Made by a program: the position numbers and the translations under genes | Assembly (NCBI RefSeq): GCF_029633865.1 | Contig: NC_079211.1 | Coordinates: forward strand, 143,193,585-143,257,584 | Reading direction: 5' to 3' | Source of the DNA: Lampris incognitus | Taxonomy: Eukaryota > Chordata > Actinopteri > Lampriformes > Lampridae | Length of the DNA stretch: 64,000 bases | Notes under the pieces: model-generated | Databases searched by the model: none | Seen by the model: only the letters and a program-made list of their open reading frames with translations | What the model was told of the DNA's origin: nothing | Part shown: piece after piece, positions 34,371 to 46,130 of the stretch | Layout of the letters: each line of letters starts with the position of its first letter | Numbering within the stretch: position 1 is the first letter of the stretch

Positions 34371-34621
34371 CAGTGTTTCTCAACCCAGTCCTCAAGGACC
34401 CCCCTATCCTGCAGATTTTCATTGTAACCCTGCGTAGGTAGCCCTGCTTGTACTTACTCGACCAATCATCTCGCAGCACTTAATTATGCAAGGTGTGCAA
34501 CGTCTGACAAAATTCATTGCTGATTGGTTGAATAACTACAAACAGGTACCTATTCAGGGTTGCAAAGAAAACATGCAGGATAGGGGGGGGGGGTCCTTGA
34601 GGACTGGGTTGAGAAACACTG
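34371..34621. mobile_element. hAT-type MITE
   Basis: The ends are inverted copies beginning CAGTGTTTCTCAACCCAGTC and extending about 60 bp (through TATCCTGCA). A perfect 8-bp duplication CAGTAAAG at 34363-34370 and 34622-34629 is diagnostic of the hAT superfamily. At 251 bp it has no coding capacity. Confidence 0.88.
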
Positions 34622-34675
34622 CAGTAAAGCACGGATCAACCTTTGTTATCAGAAAATGTGGCGTTGGAAGTGTTT

Positions 34676-34990
34676 GAAACGTGAGCATTCGAAGCTGCCT
34701 TGCCGGCTCGGTGTTGCGGGCAGTAAGGCAGCTGAGATGGCCGAGCAGCGCACCAGCGATGAGTCCGCATGTGGCGGGAGTGTCTCGGTTGCTTTCAACC
34801 CCCCCCCCCCCCAAAAAAACACGCTGCGCCACGTGGTCCGCCCCGAGGATCGGGTCCCCCCGGCGCAGGTGGTGCCGGGAGGAGCGCCGTGACTTGCACA
34901 TCGGGGAAACCGAACGGACGCTGGCCAAGAGGATGGCGCATCCCACGCGTCCGTGGGATGCGCAAGATCGTGCATAAGAGTAGTGCGTGT
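34676..34990 (+). mobile_element. Penelope-like GIY-YIG fragment, degenerate
   Basis: The translated text RRDLHIGETERTLAKRMAHP with an upstream Pro/Lys frame-shifted part (CGTGGTCCGCCCCGAGGATC in DNA, equivalent to VRPEDR) corresponds to the endonuclease core of the element at 24,941. A C-run of 14 and short deletions break the frame. A 10-bp inverted repeat (GCGCATCCCACGCGTCCGTG with its complement) follows. Confidence 0.65.
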
Positions 34991-35546
34991 TAACGGACAA
35001 CCGCTAGGGGGCAAACTGTTGCAAAAATTCTGTGAAATTGAGCGGTTCTGTTCATTGAACACCCGCATACAATTTGACTTGTCATCATCAGTGGAGCTGT
35101 TTCACACTGGTGCACTGTGTCTGCTTTGGCCGGTCTGTACCAGTATTACAAAGGCAAGCTGTTATTTTCATGGAGATGTTCTGATCATTGGGATATTTTC
35201 ATTTTTTCATCCGTCCTATGTAGCAGACTGCTTCCGCAGAATAATAAATGTCTGTGTTATTAGTGACCAGAGACTGTTTTCTTCGTCCTCCCATGACCCA
35301 ATTTGCATTTTAGTCATTTGCACTGGTACGTAACAGGTAGGTCTGCCAGAATATTAGCAGAAAGTGATTACAGCTTGTGCTTTTGTAAGGGAATGTATAT
35401 ACATCAGAGCTGCTTTTGTCCTCACTGACCCTGTCTATTGCAGTGTCTTGTTGCTCCGCTTATCCCCCGCCTTTTCACACACAAACCCCACAAACACACA
35501 CACACACACACCTCATCCCCATTCCATATATCTCTCTCTGGGCTGA

Positions 35547-35548
<2 letters not shown>

Positions 35549-35580
<32 letters not shown>
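35549..35580. repeat. (GGCT)n microsatellite upstream of nefl
   Basis: About eight GGCT units lie 70 bp before the CRE-like site and 100 bp before the TATA box of nefl. A (CA)n at 35,494-35,510 lies further upstream. Confidence 0.85.
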
Positions 35581-35582
<2 letters not shown>

Positions 35583-35614
35583 CCATTATCAATTCCTTCA
35601 GTCAGCATGCCCAC

Positions 35615-35730
35615 GAAAAAAGCTTACGTCACAGTCATTACTGGCTCTATAAAAGCCAGAGTAATGCAGATTCTGCTGTGCAGTCAGCCCAGCTTCTTTC
35701 CTTGATGCAGAGTAGCCTGGCTCGGGAGTC
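35615..35730 (+). promoter_or_regulatory. nefl: nefl core promoter and 5' UTR
   Basis: A TATA box (TATAAAAG) at 35648-35655 lies 76 bp before the start codon, placing the transcription start near 35,678-35,685. A CRE-like octamer TTACGTCA at 35624-35631 is 17 bp upstream of the TATA box. CREB-type control of neurofilament genes is plausible but is an inference here. The 5' UTR would be about 50 bases. Confidence 0.7.
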
Positions 35731-37999
35731 ATGAGTTTCAATAGCTATGACCCTTACTTCCCTTCCTCTTACAAGAGGAAAGTGGTGGTGCGCAGCGGAG
35801 GATATGGGGGCAGTGGAGGAATAGGATCCAAGTCCGTATATTCTACCCACTCTGCCCCTATAACTTCCTATGGGTCATCGCGCAGAAATTATCCAACATA
35901 CAGCCGAGCTATCTCTAGCTCCTCTTCCATGTTGCTTTCTGCTCCGATGTCTGCAACTGCCACCGAGCTCGAGCTCAGCCAGGCAACACAGGTCAGCTCC
36001 GAGTTCAAAATCGTGAGGACCCAGGAGAAAGCCCAGCTGCAGGACCTGAACGACCGATTTGCCAGTTTCATAGAGCGGGTCCACGAACTGGAGCAACAGA
36101 ACAAGTTGCTGGAGACTGAACTCCTTGTCCTCAGGCAAAGGCACGTGGAGCCATCCAACCTCCGGAGCCTGTATGAGCATGAGATTCGCCAGCTCCATGC
36201 TGCTGTGGAAGAGGCCTCTCAAGAGAAACAGGCCGCCCAGAACCACCACGACCAGATGGAGGAGGTGCTGCGAAACCTGCAAGGACGCTACGAGGAGGAG
36301 ATGATCGGCAGAGAGGATGCGGAGGGCAGACTCATTGATGCCAGAAAAGGGGCAGATGAGGTTGCACTGGGCCAGGCCGAGCTTGAGAAAAGGGCCGGTA
36401 CCCTGCTGGACGAGCTGGCCTTCTTAAAGCGCCTCCATGAGGGTGAAATAGCAGAACTGCAGGCCCAGATACAGTACAGCGCCCAGGTGTCTGTGGAGAT
36501 GGAAGTGGCTAAACCTGACCTATCCACCGCTCTCCGTGACATTCGAGCCCAGTATGAGACACTGGCGCACCGCAATCGCCAGTCAGCCGAGGAATGGTTC
36601 AGTAGCAAGATGAATGTGATGACGGTTGAAAGTGCTCGCAACGTAGACGGCGCACGGAACGCCAAAGATGAGGCTGGAGAATACCGCCGGCTCATCAAAG
36701 CCAAGATCCTGGAGATTGAAGCCTGTCGCGAGATGAACCACGCTCTGGAGGGACAACTGCAAGAAGTGGAGGATAAGCAGAGTGTTGAAATCTCAGCCCT
36801 GCAGGTCAGAACAGCTCAAATCGCTTGCAAAACTTGAGAGGCGTTGAGTTTAAGAACACGGGTTCTCTTACAAATTGAAACGCAATCGCATCTCGATGTT
36901 GAAGATGAGAGACTGAGGAAAATCTCCACGTCTCTTGACAGTACCGATCAGTTTGGCTTGCAATACTGTATATTTGATGATGTTATCCCAATCTCTTACT
37001 AACACCAATTTGTCTCTCCCCTGCAGGATACTATTAGTCGACTAGAAGACGACTTAAGGGCGAACAAGAATGATATGGCTCGCTACTTAAAGGAATATCA
37101 GGACCTCCTGAATGTGAAGATGGCTTTGGATATTGAAATTGCAGCTTACAGGTTAGTGGCATGAATAATTCAGGAGTGTGTGGTGGTGCCTATGTTTTAT
37201 GACTTGAATAACAATATATATGGGCCTTTACATAAAGGCACTGGGGGAAAAAAATAACAAATTAACATCTGATTTGTATCCTACTCTATGTTAGGAAACT
37301 GCTCGAAGGGGAAGAGAACCGTTTCAGTGTAGGAGGCCCAGGGTCTGTCTCTCTTTATTCCCAAAGCCTATATCCGGCCTCATCCTACGGAGGTCCTCAG
37401 TTCTCCATGCTGTCCAGGCTGAGCTCCGGGGGTCCCTATTCATTCAGCTCCCGCTTGCCCACTTCATCATTCCTAATAGAGGAGACTATATCTGCTGGCC
37501 AAGCGCAGCAGATGGAGGCCAGCTGTCCCCAGAAGGAAGAGGTGGATGAGGTAGAAGAGGAGCAGGTAGACGAGGAGGAGAATGTAGAAGAGGTCCAAGA
37601 AGAAGAGCAGGATGCGGCGGAGGAGGAGGAGGAGGAGGTGCAGGAACAACAGGAAGAGGAAGAGGAACAGGCAGGAGGAGAAGGTTTGTAGGGTCCCTCG
37701 TTACGTTTATTTGCTTGTTTTGTTCATTTCTGTGGTACATTTTTGTGGCAGAGTTGTCAGCTTATTTCAATTTTTGTGATATTACAGACGGTGACGCGAA
37801 TGTCGAGGAGGCGGGAGAAGAGACAAAAGAAGATGGGGAAGAAGAAGAAGGAGGGGAGAGCCAAGACGGAGAGGAGGAGGGAGCTGATCAAAAAGAGGAG
37901 GCGGAGGACGGCGGAGACGAAAAAGAGGGGGAGGGCAGCAAAGAAGCCGAAGTGGACGAGACTGAAGAGGACACAAAAGCGAAGGATGAAGGTGTTTAG
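35731..37999 (+). CDS. nefl: nefl, neurofilament light polypeptide (four exons, complete)
   Basis: Exons: 35731-36804, 37027-37151, 37295-37683, 37788-37999; 1,800 coding bases give 599 residues against about 540 in mammals. This type IV intermediate filament protein is the core subunit of neuronal 10-nm filaments. The head (1-96) is Ser/Tyr/Gly-rich ([17 protein letters not shown]). The rod starts at about residue 97 with the helix-initiation motif [20 protein letters not shown] (106-125) and ends near 408 with [18 protein letters not shown]. The tail (409-599) is dominated by Glu in two blocks encoded by exons 3 and 4. The three intron positions match NEFL rather than NEFM. Teleosts have two nefl paralogues (a and b) and I cannot say which this is. 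Confidence 0.95.
37684..37787 (+). other. nefl: nefl intron 3, short with weak donor
   Basis: The intron is 104 bp. Its donor is GTTTGT, poor compared with GTAAGT or GTRAGT at most other junctions. If it is retained, the frame reads two more residues and stops at TAG 37689-37691, giving a protein lacking the second Glu-rich block. The exon 4 acceptor ATTTACAG-type site (37781-37787, ATTACAG) is good. Confidence 0.6.
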
Positions 38000-38108
38000 G
38001 TTGACATGCTTATCAAGACCCAGCAGAATAATATCTATCTGAGGTGATTTCTTCTCCGGTGCTCTATATCCAGAGCTTTTCATCCAGTAGGCCTAAAATC
38101 CAAATGAA

Positions 38109-38500
38109 AATAAAACAGCAAACAATATGACGGCATTTGCATCCTGTGAATGATCAAATAACGAGCGAGCCAGAACCCGTATACATGCACGCGCACAGTA
38201 CCCAGCATAAAGTCGAGGGCTAAATGAACTAATCGTTAAAATTCAGAGGTTCAGAGGATGGGATGGTGTCTGGGAATGCAAATTCCGCTTTGCGTAACTT
38301 TGTTTGCAAATAAATGTGTGCTGCACCGAAGCTGGAGTATGCCTGCAAGACTGCAAGAATGTTAAGTGCCCAGTTTGAAATGCCTTATAATAAAGACCCA
38401 CACTTGTAGTGGTGTCCGCAATGTGCTGCACTGAACTCCAATAAAGCCTTGAAAACTGTAACCCGATGCTTCAGATTGTTCTCTCCCTATCAATAAATGC
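38109..38500 (+). terminator. nefl: nefl polyadenylation signals
   Basis: AATAAA hexamers lie at 38109, 38309, 38389 and 38440, and CAATAAATG near 38490. The 3' UTR could therefore range from about 130 to 520 bases. Which site is used cannot be told from sequence. Confidence 0.6.
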
Positions 38501-38519
38501 TGACTTGCAATGAGCCGTT

Positions 38520-39720
38520 AGACAACATTAACAATTGATATTTACATCCGTATATGAAGTCCAGAGGAACGTTAATCAGCTCCAAGGCCCTTTGCCTAAC
38601 TTTGAAGAGGGGGGGGGGGGGTACACGTTTCTGCAAAGTCATTTAAGCCAGAGCCAATATTTATCAGTCTGAGCTAAAACGAGTCGATCCCCTTTAGCCC
38701 GAATCTTAATGGGGGTTAATAGAGATTCTCATTTCCTAAGCAACTTGCAGAGAGAGTGGGCAGTCGGTGGATATATTCGTGGGTCAACCTACCGGCGTCT
38801 TGGAATGGCAACGTCCTAGCCAAGAGTGCACTTGATTTCAAGTGCAATTTGGGTAGGTCACATATAGCGGTGCGAATAATAGGGGGATCCAGTCGTAGCT
38901 AGCTGTCAAAAAAAAAGCTGCGTTTCTACTTTCACTCACGAGCAACGCCTCAATTTCCTCCCCAGCGAGGGAGCGCTGCAGCAAACAAAAGAAAATTAGC
39001 AAGCGTGAGTCACTTCAAGCTACTTCGGCTAATTATGCGATCCCTGAACCAAATGCTGCCGTGAAGACCTGGGATTCTACACTGTCAGACGATTATTCTG
39101 CAGGAGCACCGCCGTTATCGTCAAGTAAAGGAATTGATGGAATGAATCGGTGTAAATTTGAAGATGTCACCCCTCACGTTCACATCGCCCATGTCCAAGA
39201 TAACGCCATCAGATTTGTCTTATCGAGATTCTGAGGCGCTGGTGCCGCCGTGGGCTCGTGACCGTACGCCCAAAGTCAGCGGGGTCCTCTCTCCTCTGTT
39301 GTGTCCGTAGCCGCTGTGTGATCAGCCGGCTGACACAAGTGCTTTTCCTGCAGCCTCACCCTCATCCACATCGGCGCTCATAAATCAAGGCCCACTGGGA
39401 CTTTTATGACTCAGCAAGACGACTGCAGCAAAGAATCTGGCCAAGTGTCAGCCGAGGGAGGGCAGCGGGGAGCGAGCAATTTCATTAGAGGGGAGTGAGA
39501 CAAAAAAGGAAAAGAAAAAAAAAGAGAAAAGGGAGGAGGGGGGTGGCAGAGAGCGGGGGAAGAGAGAGACAGAGACAGGGAGAGGAAATAGCTCATTGCT
39601 TTAATCCTTGACAAAGGACAAACTGTTTTTACCCGGGAGGGCCATAGAAAGACCGGGGGCATTCCTCCAGGCATCTGCAGAGGCAAAATCCCCCGAAACC
39701 CCGCATCCCCAATCCACACA
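38520..39720. other. Spacer after nefl, no gene seen
   Basis: No reading frame with family resemblance and no familiar transposon is present. The part from 39,000 to 39,420 looks like unique sequence of moderate GC and might hold regulatory elements, but nothing specific can be named. A G12 run lies near 38,610. Confidence 0.4.
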
Positions 39721-39746
39721 ATGAGACGTGCCGGGGAGGGTGCAGT

Positions 39747-40112
<366 letters not shown>

Positions 40113-40134
40113 AATAGTACAAATACACTAAAGC

Positions 40135-41020
40135 AGTTTTAGTACATGAGTCAAAGTATGCAAAACAAAAATGTGCAGAATGCCGTTGTTTCCTTCCCTT
40201 CGCTCTCTATCTTATTTCACCCCTCCCCAAAATAGGCCCTTATCCTCTTTGCTGTATCCCCTTGTCTTGTTACCGAAAAGAGTTGAGTCGGCCCAAAGGG
40301 AACATGCTGCGCAATCACTCTTACGTCTATTCTGAAATGGGTTTTCTCAGCACAAGGTAGGACGCAGACCTGCTGTCAGGGAGCATGACATATTGGACTA
40401 TTTTACTTTTCTTTTTCTTTTTTTGCTTAATCTGTCACTTATCAAATTGCCTTGGGCACTTTATTGATGGCACGTGGGCTGTGAATGGACCCCGCATAAC
40501 TCCCTCTTTCTTGTAAGCATAAAATGTGTTGGGAGAAGGATCCCCCCCTCCTCCTCCTCCTCCTCCACCTCCATTGAGACCTGTCAATAAAATAATTGCC
40601 TGATCCGGATCCAATACGGATGCAAAACCATTGGGAATTTGTGTTTTAAATTTAACGAGAGTCTGGACCCCCGTGTGGTTGCTCAGGCTGTGCATGACAT
40701 CACATTTTCAGCAGGTGAACACCGTCCGCTTGATAATTAAGCTGAACGGCCTTACTTGGTGCGTCACTGCACATTCTCCGCATCTAAAGACGGCAGTGAT
40801 ATTACGCGTCCTCGTGTTTCCATTTTCTTAAACGCATTCGATCGTTCCTAACATTTCACAGCACATCATGAGTCGTTTGGTTTGGCCTCCTCAAGGTTAT
40901 AGAAAGCTGCCAGCACAAGTAGAGCAGGAGAAACCCAATACCTCTGATTTTGCCTGTTACTGAACACGCAACCGGAGGTGTTGGATTTCTGAAGCCGCAC
41001 CGAATAATTTCCTTTTATTC
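40135..41020. other. Spacer, apparently unique sequence
   Basis: Nothing recognisable as gene or transposon. A (TCC)n run at 40,547-40,574 is the only repeat. Confidence 0.4.
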
Positions 41021-41031
41021 TTACCTGTTGT

Positions 41032-41383
41032 AGGCGGCACGGTTGCAGTTAGCGCGGTCGCCTCACAGCAAGAAGGTCCTGGGTTCGAGCCCCGGGGTTG
41101 TCCAACCTTGGGGGTCATCGCAGGTCGTCCTCTGTGTGGAGTTTGCGTGTTCTCCCCGTGTCTGTGTGGGTTTCCTCCGGGGGCTCCGGTTTCCTCCCAC
41201 AGTCCAAAGACATGTGGGTCAGGTGACTCGGCCGTACTAAATTGTCCCTAGGTGTGTGTGTGTGATGGACTGGCGGCCTGTCCAGGGCGTCTCCCCGCCT
41301 GCTGCCCAATGGCTGCTGGGATAGGCTCCAGCATCCTGAGAGCAGGATAAGCAGTTTGGATAACGGATGGATGGGTGGATGGG
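41032..41383 (+). mobile_element. tRNA-derived SINE, family B
   Basis: The head is GGCGGCACGGTTGCAGTTAG, with B box GGGTTCGAGCCCC (perfect). The body is as at 20,523 and the tail GGATGGATGGGTGGATG. Duplicated flanks TTACCTGTTGT at 41021-41031 and TTACCCGTTGT at 41384-41394 differ at one base. Confidence 0.87.
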
Positions 41384-41399
41384 TTACCCGTTGTTTACA

Positions 41400-43500
41400 A
41401 AAAAGTCCATCCTTAGTCCTGCATTTTAATTTCATCTGATAACTTTTGAAATAAACAGCCAACTTGATGCCGGTCGTCACTGTTATTTTTTTACATTTTC
41501 CTGTAGCTCATAATCCTGCGACGTCAAGAAACCTGCAAAGCGGTTTAGGCGCGCGTCCACATCACATGCACGGGTAAAAAATGTCTCCTTATATCGCGTA
41601 ATTCACATTAGGGGAGCGGAGTGACAAGGCAGGAAAGCAAGACGCTTTTATTTTGGTAGTAGTGTTGTAGTAATTATGTGTCCTGACACGCGGAGCAGCC
41701 TCCACATTGGACAGGGTTGTCATGCAATGGTTTGCCTTAATAGATATCAAGCAAGCTAATTTCTGGCCTTGCATAGGAGACCTGTTAATTAAGAATCGGA
41801 GCTCCCTCTGCTGACAACTGGGAAACCTCCGATCAGATTTCTTACTCGCTTCATTATGGCTTCAAGAAAACCCTCATCAACTGACTGCATTACCAGTTTC
41901 ATCCTTCTTATCTTTTTTTTTTTTTTACTTCTAGACTATTCTTACTACTCCTTTTTTGTTTTTAATCACTGTTGGTCCTCTTAGCCGGTCTTGTGGGGCC
42001 GGCCACTGAACGACTGAGTTAAACTGTGAACAAACGAAGGACGTCTCAGTCCGTCTATAGATGTGATGCATAAACGCCGTACATCTCATTGTCATCTAAA
42101 CGGAGTTCTCCTGGCCGGGCTGAATATGCAATCTTTTCTCTGGGATCCTTTAAATAATTGGCAATTCACGTCACAACCTCGGGTTAGCAGGAGACACAAA
42201 CACCAATCTGCATCTCTCCAAGGTTAAATCCAGAATCACTTGTTTGGTTTTTTTTCCCTCTTCTCAAGCACAATTAATGCAGGGATATTTGCCTGGGTGA
42301 CATTGATGCAAACATATTACACATTTACATTGTAGCATGCTGACACATGCATGTATATCATTTGCATATCTGCATACAGATATTCATTGGGGTACACCTT
42401 CTGTGGATTTTTTACCTTTTAAATTTGCATTCCTGTTTACATGTGTTCAACATCTTTTTTTTTTGTTGCACAATTTCTTATCGCACTTGTATGTGAAGTA
42501 CAGCACAAGGGCAAAAAAAAAATCCTATACAAGTAAAACACAAGCATACTGTTAACCAGGAGGATGGAAGAGTTTAGATTTGTACCTGTCTCCGTCAATG
42601 GAGCCGACTCGGCCCTAATGGATGAAGAGTTTTCTCCAGTGCGGAGTGCAGTGACCTCCACACAGTGTTGCAGGCGATGGACCATTACTCGCCTTTGCGG
42701 CTGGACAAGCAGGTAAGTGCTGAGGCCTAAGTCCGGGAAGACCGTGAAATCAATTCGACCCCATCGTCCATTTCTGTCTCCGTCTTGGGGAGGGCCGAGG
42801 CCGGGGCTTTGTAGCCTTGCCGTGCGGCAGTCTCTTGCACATTTGGTTGTGTTTATCACGTCAACAAAACCACAATTTAATCAACTCAGGACCAAAGGCT
42901 TTTGAAAAAAAAAATAAAAAAATAAAATGCCAGGGCACACACTTGTCACGACTATAGCTAACCGTGTCATGGGGGAAAAACTGATGTCAGGGGATGTCGC
43001 TTCATGCTGATCTGCATCTATTTAAGCTGGGGAATGCCCCGGGCGGGCAGAGTCAACAAACGGAGGAGAAACATGGCTGCAACAAAAGACAAAGCCCTTG
43101 TCTTTCTATCTTGCTTTCATTGTTGGCAATGTCAGTCCATCATCACCACACATTTCTCCGCTTGTGAATAAAAAATGAGTTGCTCTTTCGAGGTTACCAT
43201 TCTTGCAAAACATCCACCTGTGCAAGTATCTCTGCTAACGCTGGAAAATCTTCACGTCCCAGTCATCGTGTGTTAAACAACACCGCTGGATGGAGAAAGC
43301 TGAAGTCTGAGCCTAACCCCCCCCCCCCCCCCACTATTTTCCCCATCAATAAAATGCTGTTCACAGTCCTGCTTTTCCCATCATGGGCTTTTATTAAGGA
43401 AAGGCCCGAGATTTAATGCAACATATAAAGTATTAAGGGAGTGGGGCACTGCTGTTAAACCTGACTGATGCCATTATTTGCTGAATATGTGATTTCAAAT
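41400..43500. other. Spacer between nefl and dock5, no gene seen
   Basis: No exon or known mobile element recognised. Several homopolymer runs (T12 at 41,914, C13 near 43,320) occur. The sequence appears mostly single-copy and is the larger part of the nefl-dock5 interval where a conserved non-coding element could hide. Confidence 0.35.
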
Positions 43501-43527
43501 CAACGCGTCATGCACACACACGCACAT

Positions 43528-43528
<1 letters not shown>

Positions 43529-43625
<97 letters not shown>
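43529..43625. repeat. (CA)n microsatellite, about 48 units
   Basis: A pure CA array with one preceding interrupted stretch (43,512-43,528). Length variation between individuals is expected. Confidence 0.97.
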
Positions 43626-43626
<1 letters not shown>

Positions 43627-44503
43627 GGAGGTGTCTCGTATATCTCATGCTGCTATTTAAAAATCCATCTTAACAGACTCTTTTGCTGAATTCAAGCAAT
43701 AGATGCAGACATGCATCTATTTAGAATAACGTGAGAATACAAAAAGTAATGAAATGTTCAATCAAAAAATCAACAATGTATATGTAATAGCACAAAACCG
43801 TCAAACGGTGGCGATATTGTATTCCTTTTACAGAATTGATTTTTTTTTTGTCGCTGGCTTAATAGTAACTCTCAAGGATACTGGGGTGAAAAAGGACGTT
43901 TGTAGACTTAAATCCGTTTGTCAATTTCCTTCAAAGCTCAAATAAGCAGCTAAAACACCCTACGAGAAGAGTCACAAAAATAATTTCCAGAGGCCCCCAG
44001 CCATGGGAATTCTGCATGATCGACGTGAGAGAAACAATTAGACCATATGGTTTGACTGAAATATCGTTTCAAAACCCATCGACGTCAGTTGAGGTCACTC
44101 ACGAGACTCCCGTCCACGTTCCCCACGCCACGTTTTCGTGGGACGACCCTCTCCCTCGCAAAAGAAGAAGAAGAAGAAATCATATAAATCCAAGTCTTTC
44201 TAAACGACTCAACCCCAAACAAGCCTTGGGTTCAAATAGCCCCACCGAAAAATGACCTCAACACAGAGACAAAGCACGACGCCGTCTAAAGAAACAACAA
44301 AAATTAAAAGACCCCACTTAGCTGAAACTTTATTGGCAGCACCATTTGGCTAACCAGAAGAAACACATGATGGGGAGACAAAAGGCTACGTGCCAGGCCT
44401 CAGCCAGCAGCTGTAAACTGCCCCGCTGGGCAGGGGACCAAGGCAAGTGGGCAGGATTTGTGACACACTGACTAAATATAACAATAACACATAACAATAG
44501 CAC

Positions 44504-44981
44504 CAGCGGCGCCCCCAAGGGGTGGCCAGGGGTGGCCATGGCCACCCTGATACTAGCCCTGCCCCCCCCCGCTGCCCCCCCCTAGCCACGAGTTGCATAT
44601 GCGGAATATGCTTCTGATTATGCATAATGTGCTTCTATCTGATATTTTCATTTTTCATTTCTGGACATACACAATGTAACAACAAGGAATCGTCTAACCC
44701 GTTACAATATGTACAGATACATGACTCATTGAAACTCAAAATGTTATAACTGTAACGTATTAGTCTATTCAGTAACATTAACTTGGAAAAATAAGAAGCC
44801 AAAGTTTTTCAGTGTGCGATTCCTTAACTTGACAGTTTTCAGCTAGCCTACACAGAATACTGCAACACCATGATAAGACTCCCTGAAAGGCAGTCACGGC
44901 TTTTGGTTTGGGTGTGCCACCCCAAGATTTTCAGGGGCCCCATTTGGCCACCCCTATGAAAAATTTCTGGGGGCGCCACTG
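44504..44981. mobile_element. hAT-like non-autonomous element
   Basis: The left end CAGCGGCGCCCCCA and the right end (reverse complement CAGTGGCGCCCCCA) are inverted. Both are followed by a GGGGTGGCC block. Flanks AATAGCAC (44,496-44,503) and TATAGCAC (44,984-44,991) match in seven of eight bases, consistent with an 8-bp hAT duplication if the right end is placed two bases further out. Confidence 0.65.
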
Positions 44982-45234
44982 ATTATAGCACACGGGGCCA
45001 GCCGTAACGTGTATTATGAAGCCCAAAACGATTTGGCATGGAAAGTTTCATCCAGTAACGTGGAGAAATAACAAACCAACACGTTGAACGTTCACATTTG
45101 GGTGGGTGGGGGGTTCCTTTGACAGTATCCTTTGTGGAATTTTGCACAAGACCTTTAATGCCACATATTATAAGCTTTCTTTCATTACATCAGGATCATT
45201 CGGAGTAGGTTCCCCCCCCCCATCTCTCATTAAC

Positions 45235-46130
45235 GCTACCGGACAGCCCTGGGGGGCGGAGGGCGGAGGGCGGGAGTAATAAACAATGGAGAAATAACAC
45301 GAGCGAATCGAAATTCAAACGATAAAAACGCTGCGCTGATTTATTCGCCGCGCCGCGGATCGGCGATTTATTTCGAACGGAGTCCGCGAGTTATATTGTA
45401 ACGTGCCCGAATTCGCTACAATGTTATTCCCCCCCGGAGGCTTTGTGGCACGGAACACTACGGCGGGCCGTACACGCCAATTTCCCATCTTTCCCAGCTT
45501 CCCCGGTTTGTTTGCGTTGCTCCGCCGTCCCTCCCCTCTCCTCCCCCTCCCCCCTGTTTCAAGTCATTGATGGCGGAACAGTAGAGTTCGGGGAGAAAGT
45601 AAAGTGTACCGCCCGCCCTGGTCCGAAATACTATTTATTTATTTATTTATCCCACTTATTCACCCACCCACCCTCTCTCTCTCTCTCCCTCCCCCCCCCG
45701 CAATGACCCGTTGGATTCCAACTAAAAGAGAGAAATATGGCGTTGGTAAGTTTTTTTTTTAACTTACTTGTGTTTACAGTTTGGAGAGGAGAGAGGGAGT
45801 GGGGGGGATCCAGCAGGACGCAACCGAGCCTTTGCTCCGTAACGTTTAACTTCACGTAGGTGAAGCGCTGTGATGTGAAGCTCCGGGGTTTTTTTGCTGG
45901 GCAGCCTCGCGGCGGCGGCGGTGGCGGGGGGGGTAGTTTGTTTTGTTTGCCCTTCGCTTTTTTTTGTTTTCGTTTAAAGTTTAGAGCGGCGGAGTTAACG
46001 TGATAGCGTCTCGCGTGCGTGTGCGTGTGACGAGTTGAGTAAAACTTGCGGACACCGGCGCGCCGGTGTTACGGAGGGGGGGGGCGCTGCGGAGAGACGC
46101 GGCTGACATGATTTATTCTCTTCTTGTTTT
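45235..46130 (+). promoter_or_regulatory. dock5: dock5 CpG-rich promoter region
   Basis: From about 45,235 the sequence becomes rich in G, C and CpG (CGCCGCGCCGCGGATCGGCG near 45,348; GCGGCGGCGGTGGCGG near 45,910; CACCGGCGCGCCGGTG near 46,053), unlike the AT-rich flanks. No TATA box is seen. The start codon at 45703 lies in the middle, as in many CpG-island promoters. A pyrimidine-rich 5' UTR (CT)n precedes it. Confidence 0.65.
45703..45745 (+). CDS. dock5: dock5 exon 1
   Basis: ATG at 45703 starts [14 protein letters not shown] and the exon ends in phase 1 at a consensus GTAAGT donor. The N-terminal MxRWxPTKRxKYGV is the conserved start of DOCK1/DOCK5 just before the SH3 domain. No other part of the SH3 domain is in the window. 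Confidence 0.93.

Noticed and set aside
35875-36704. 135- and 138-codon minus-strand frames
   Set aside because: They lie opposite the nefl rod coding sequence, which explains the openness of the frame.
37486-38083. Leu/Pro-rich minus-strand frames opposite the nefl tail
   Set aside because: They are antisense of the Glu-rich GAG/GAA codons of nefl.
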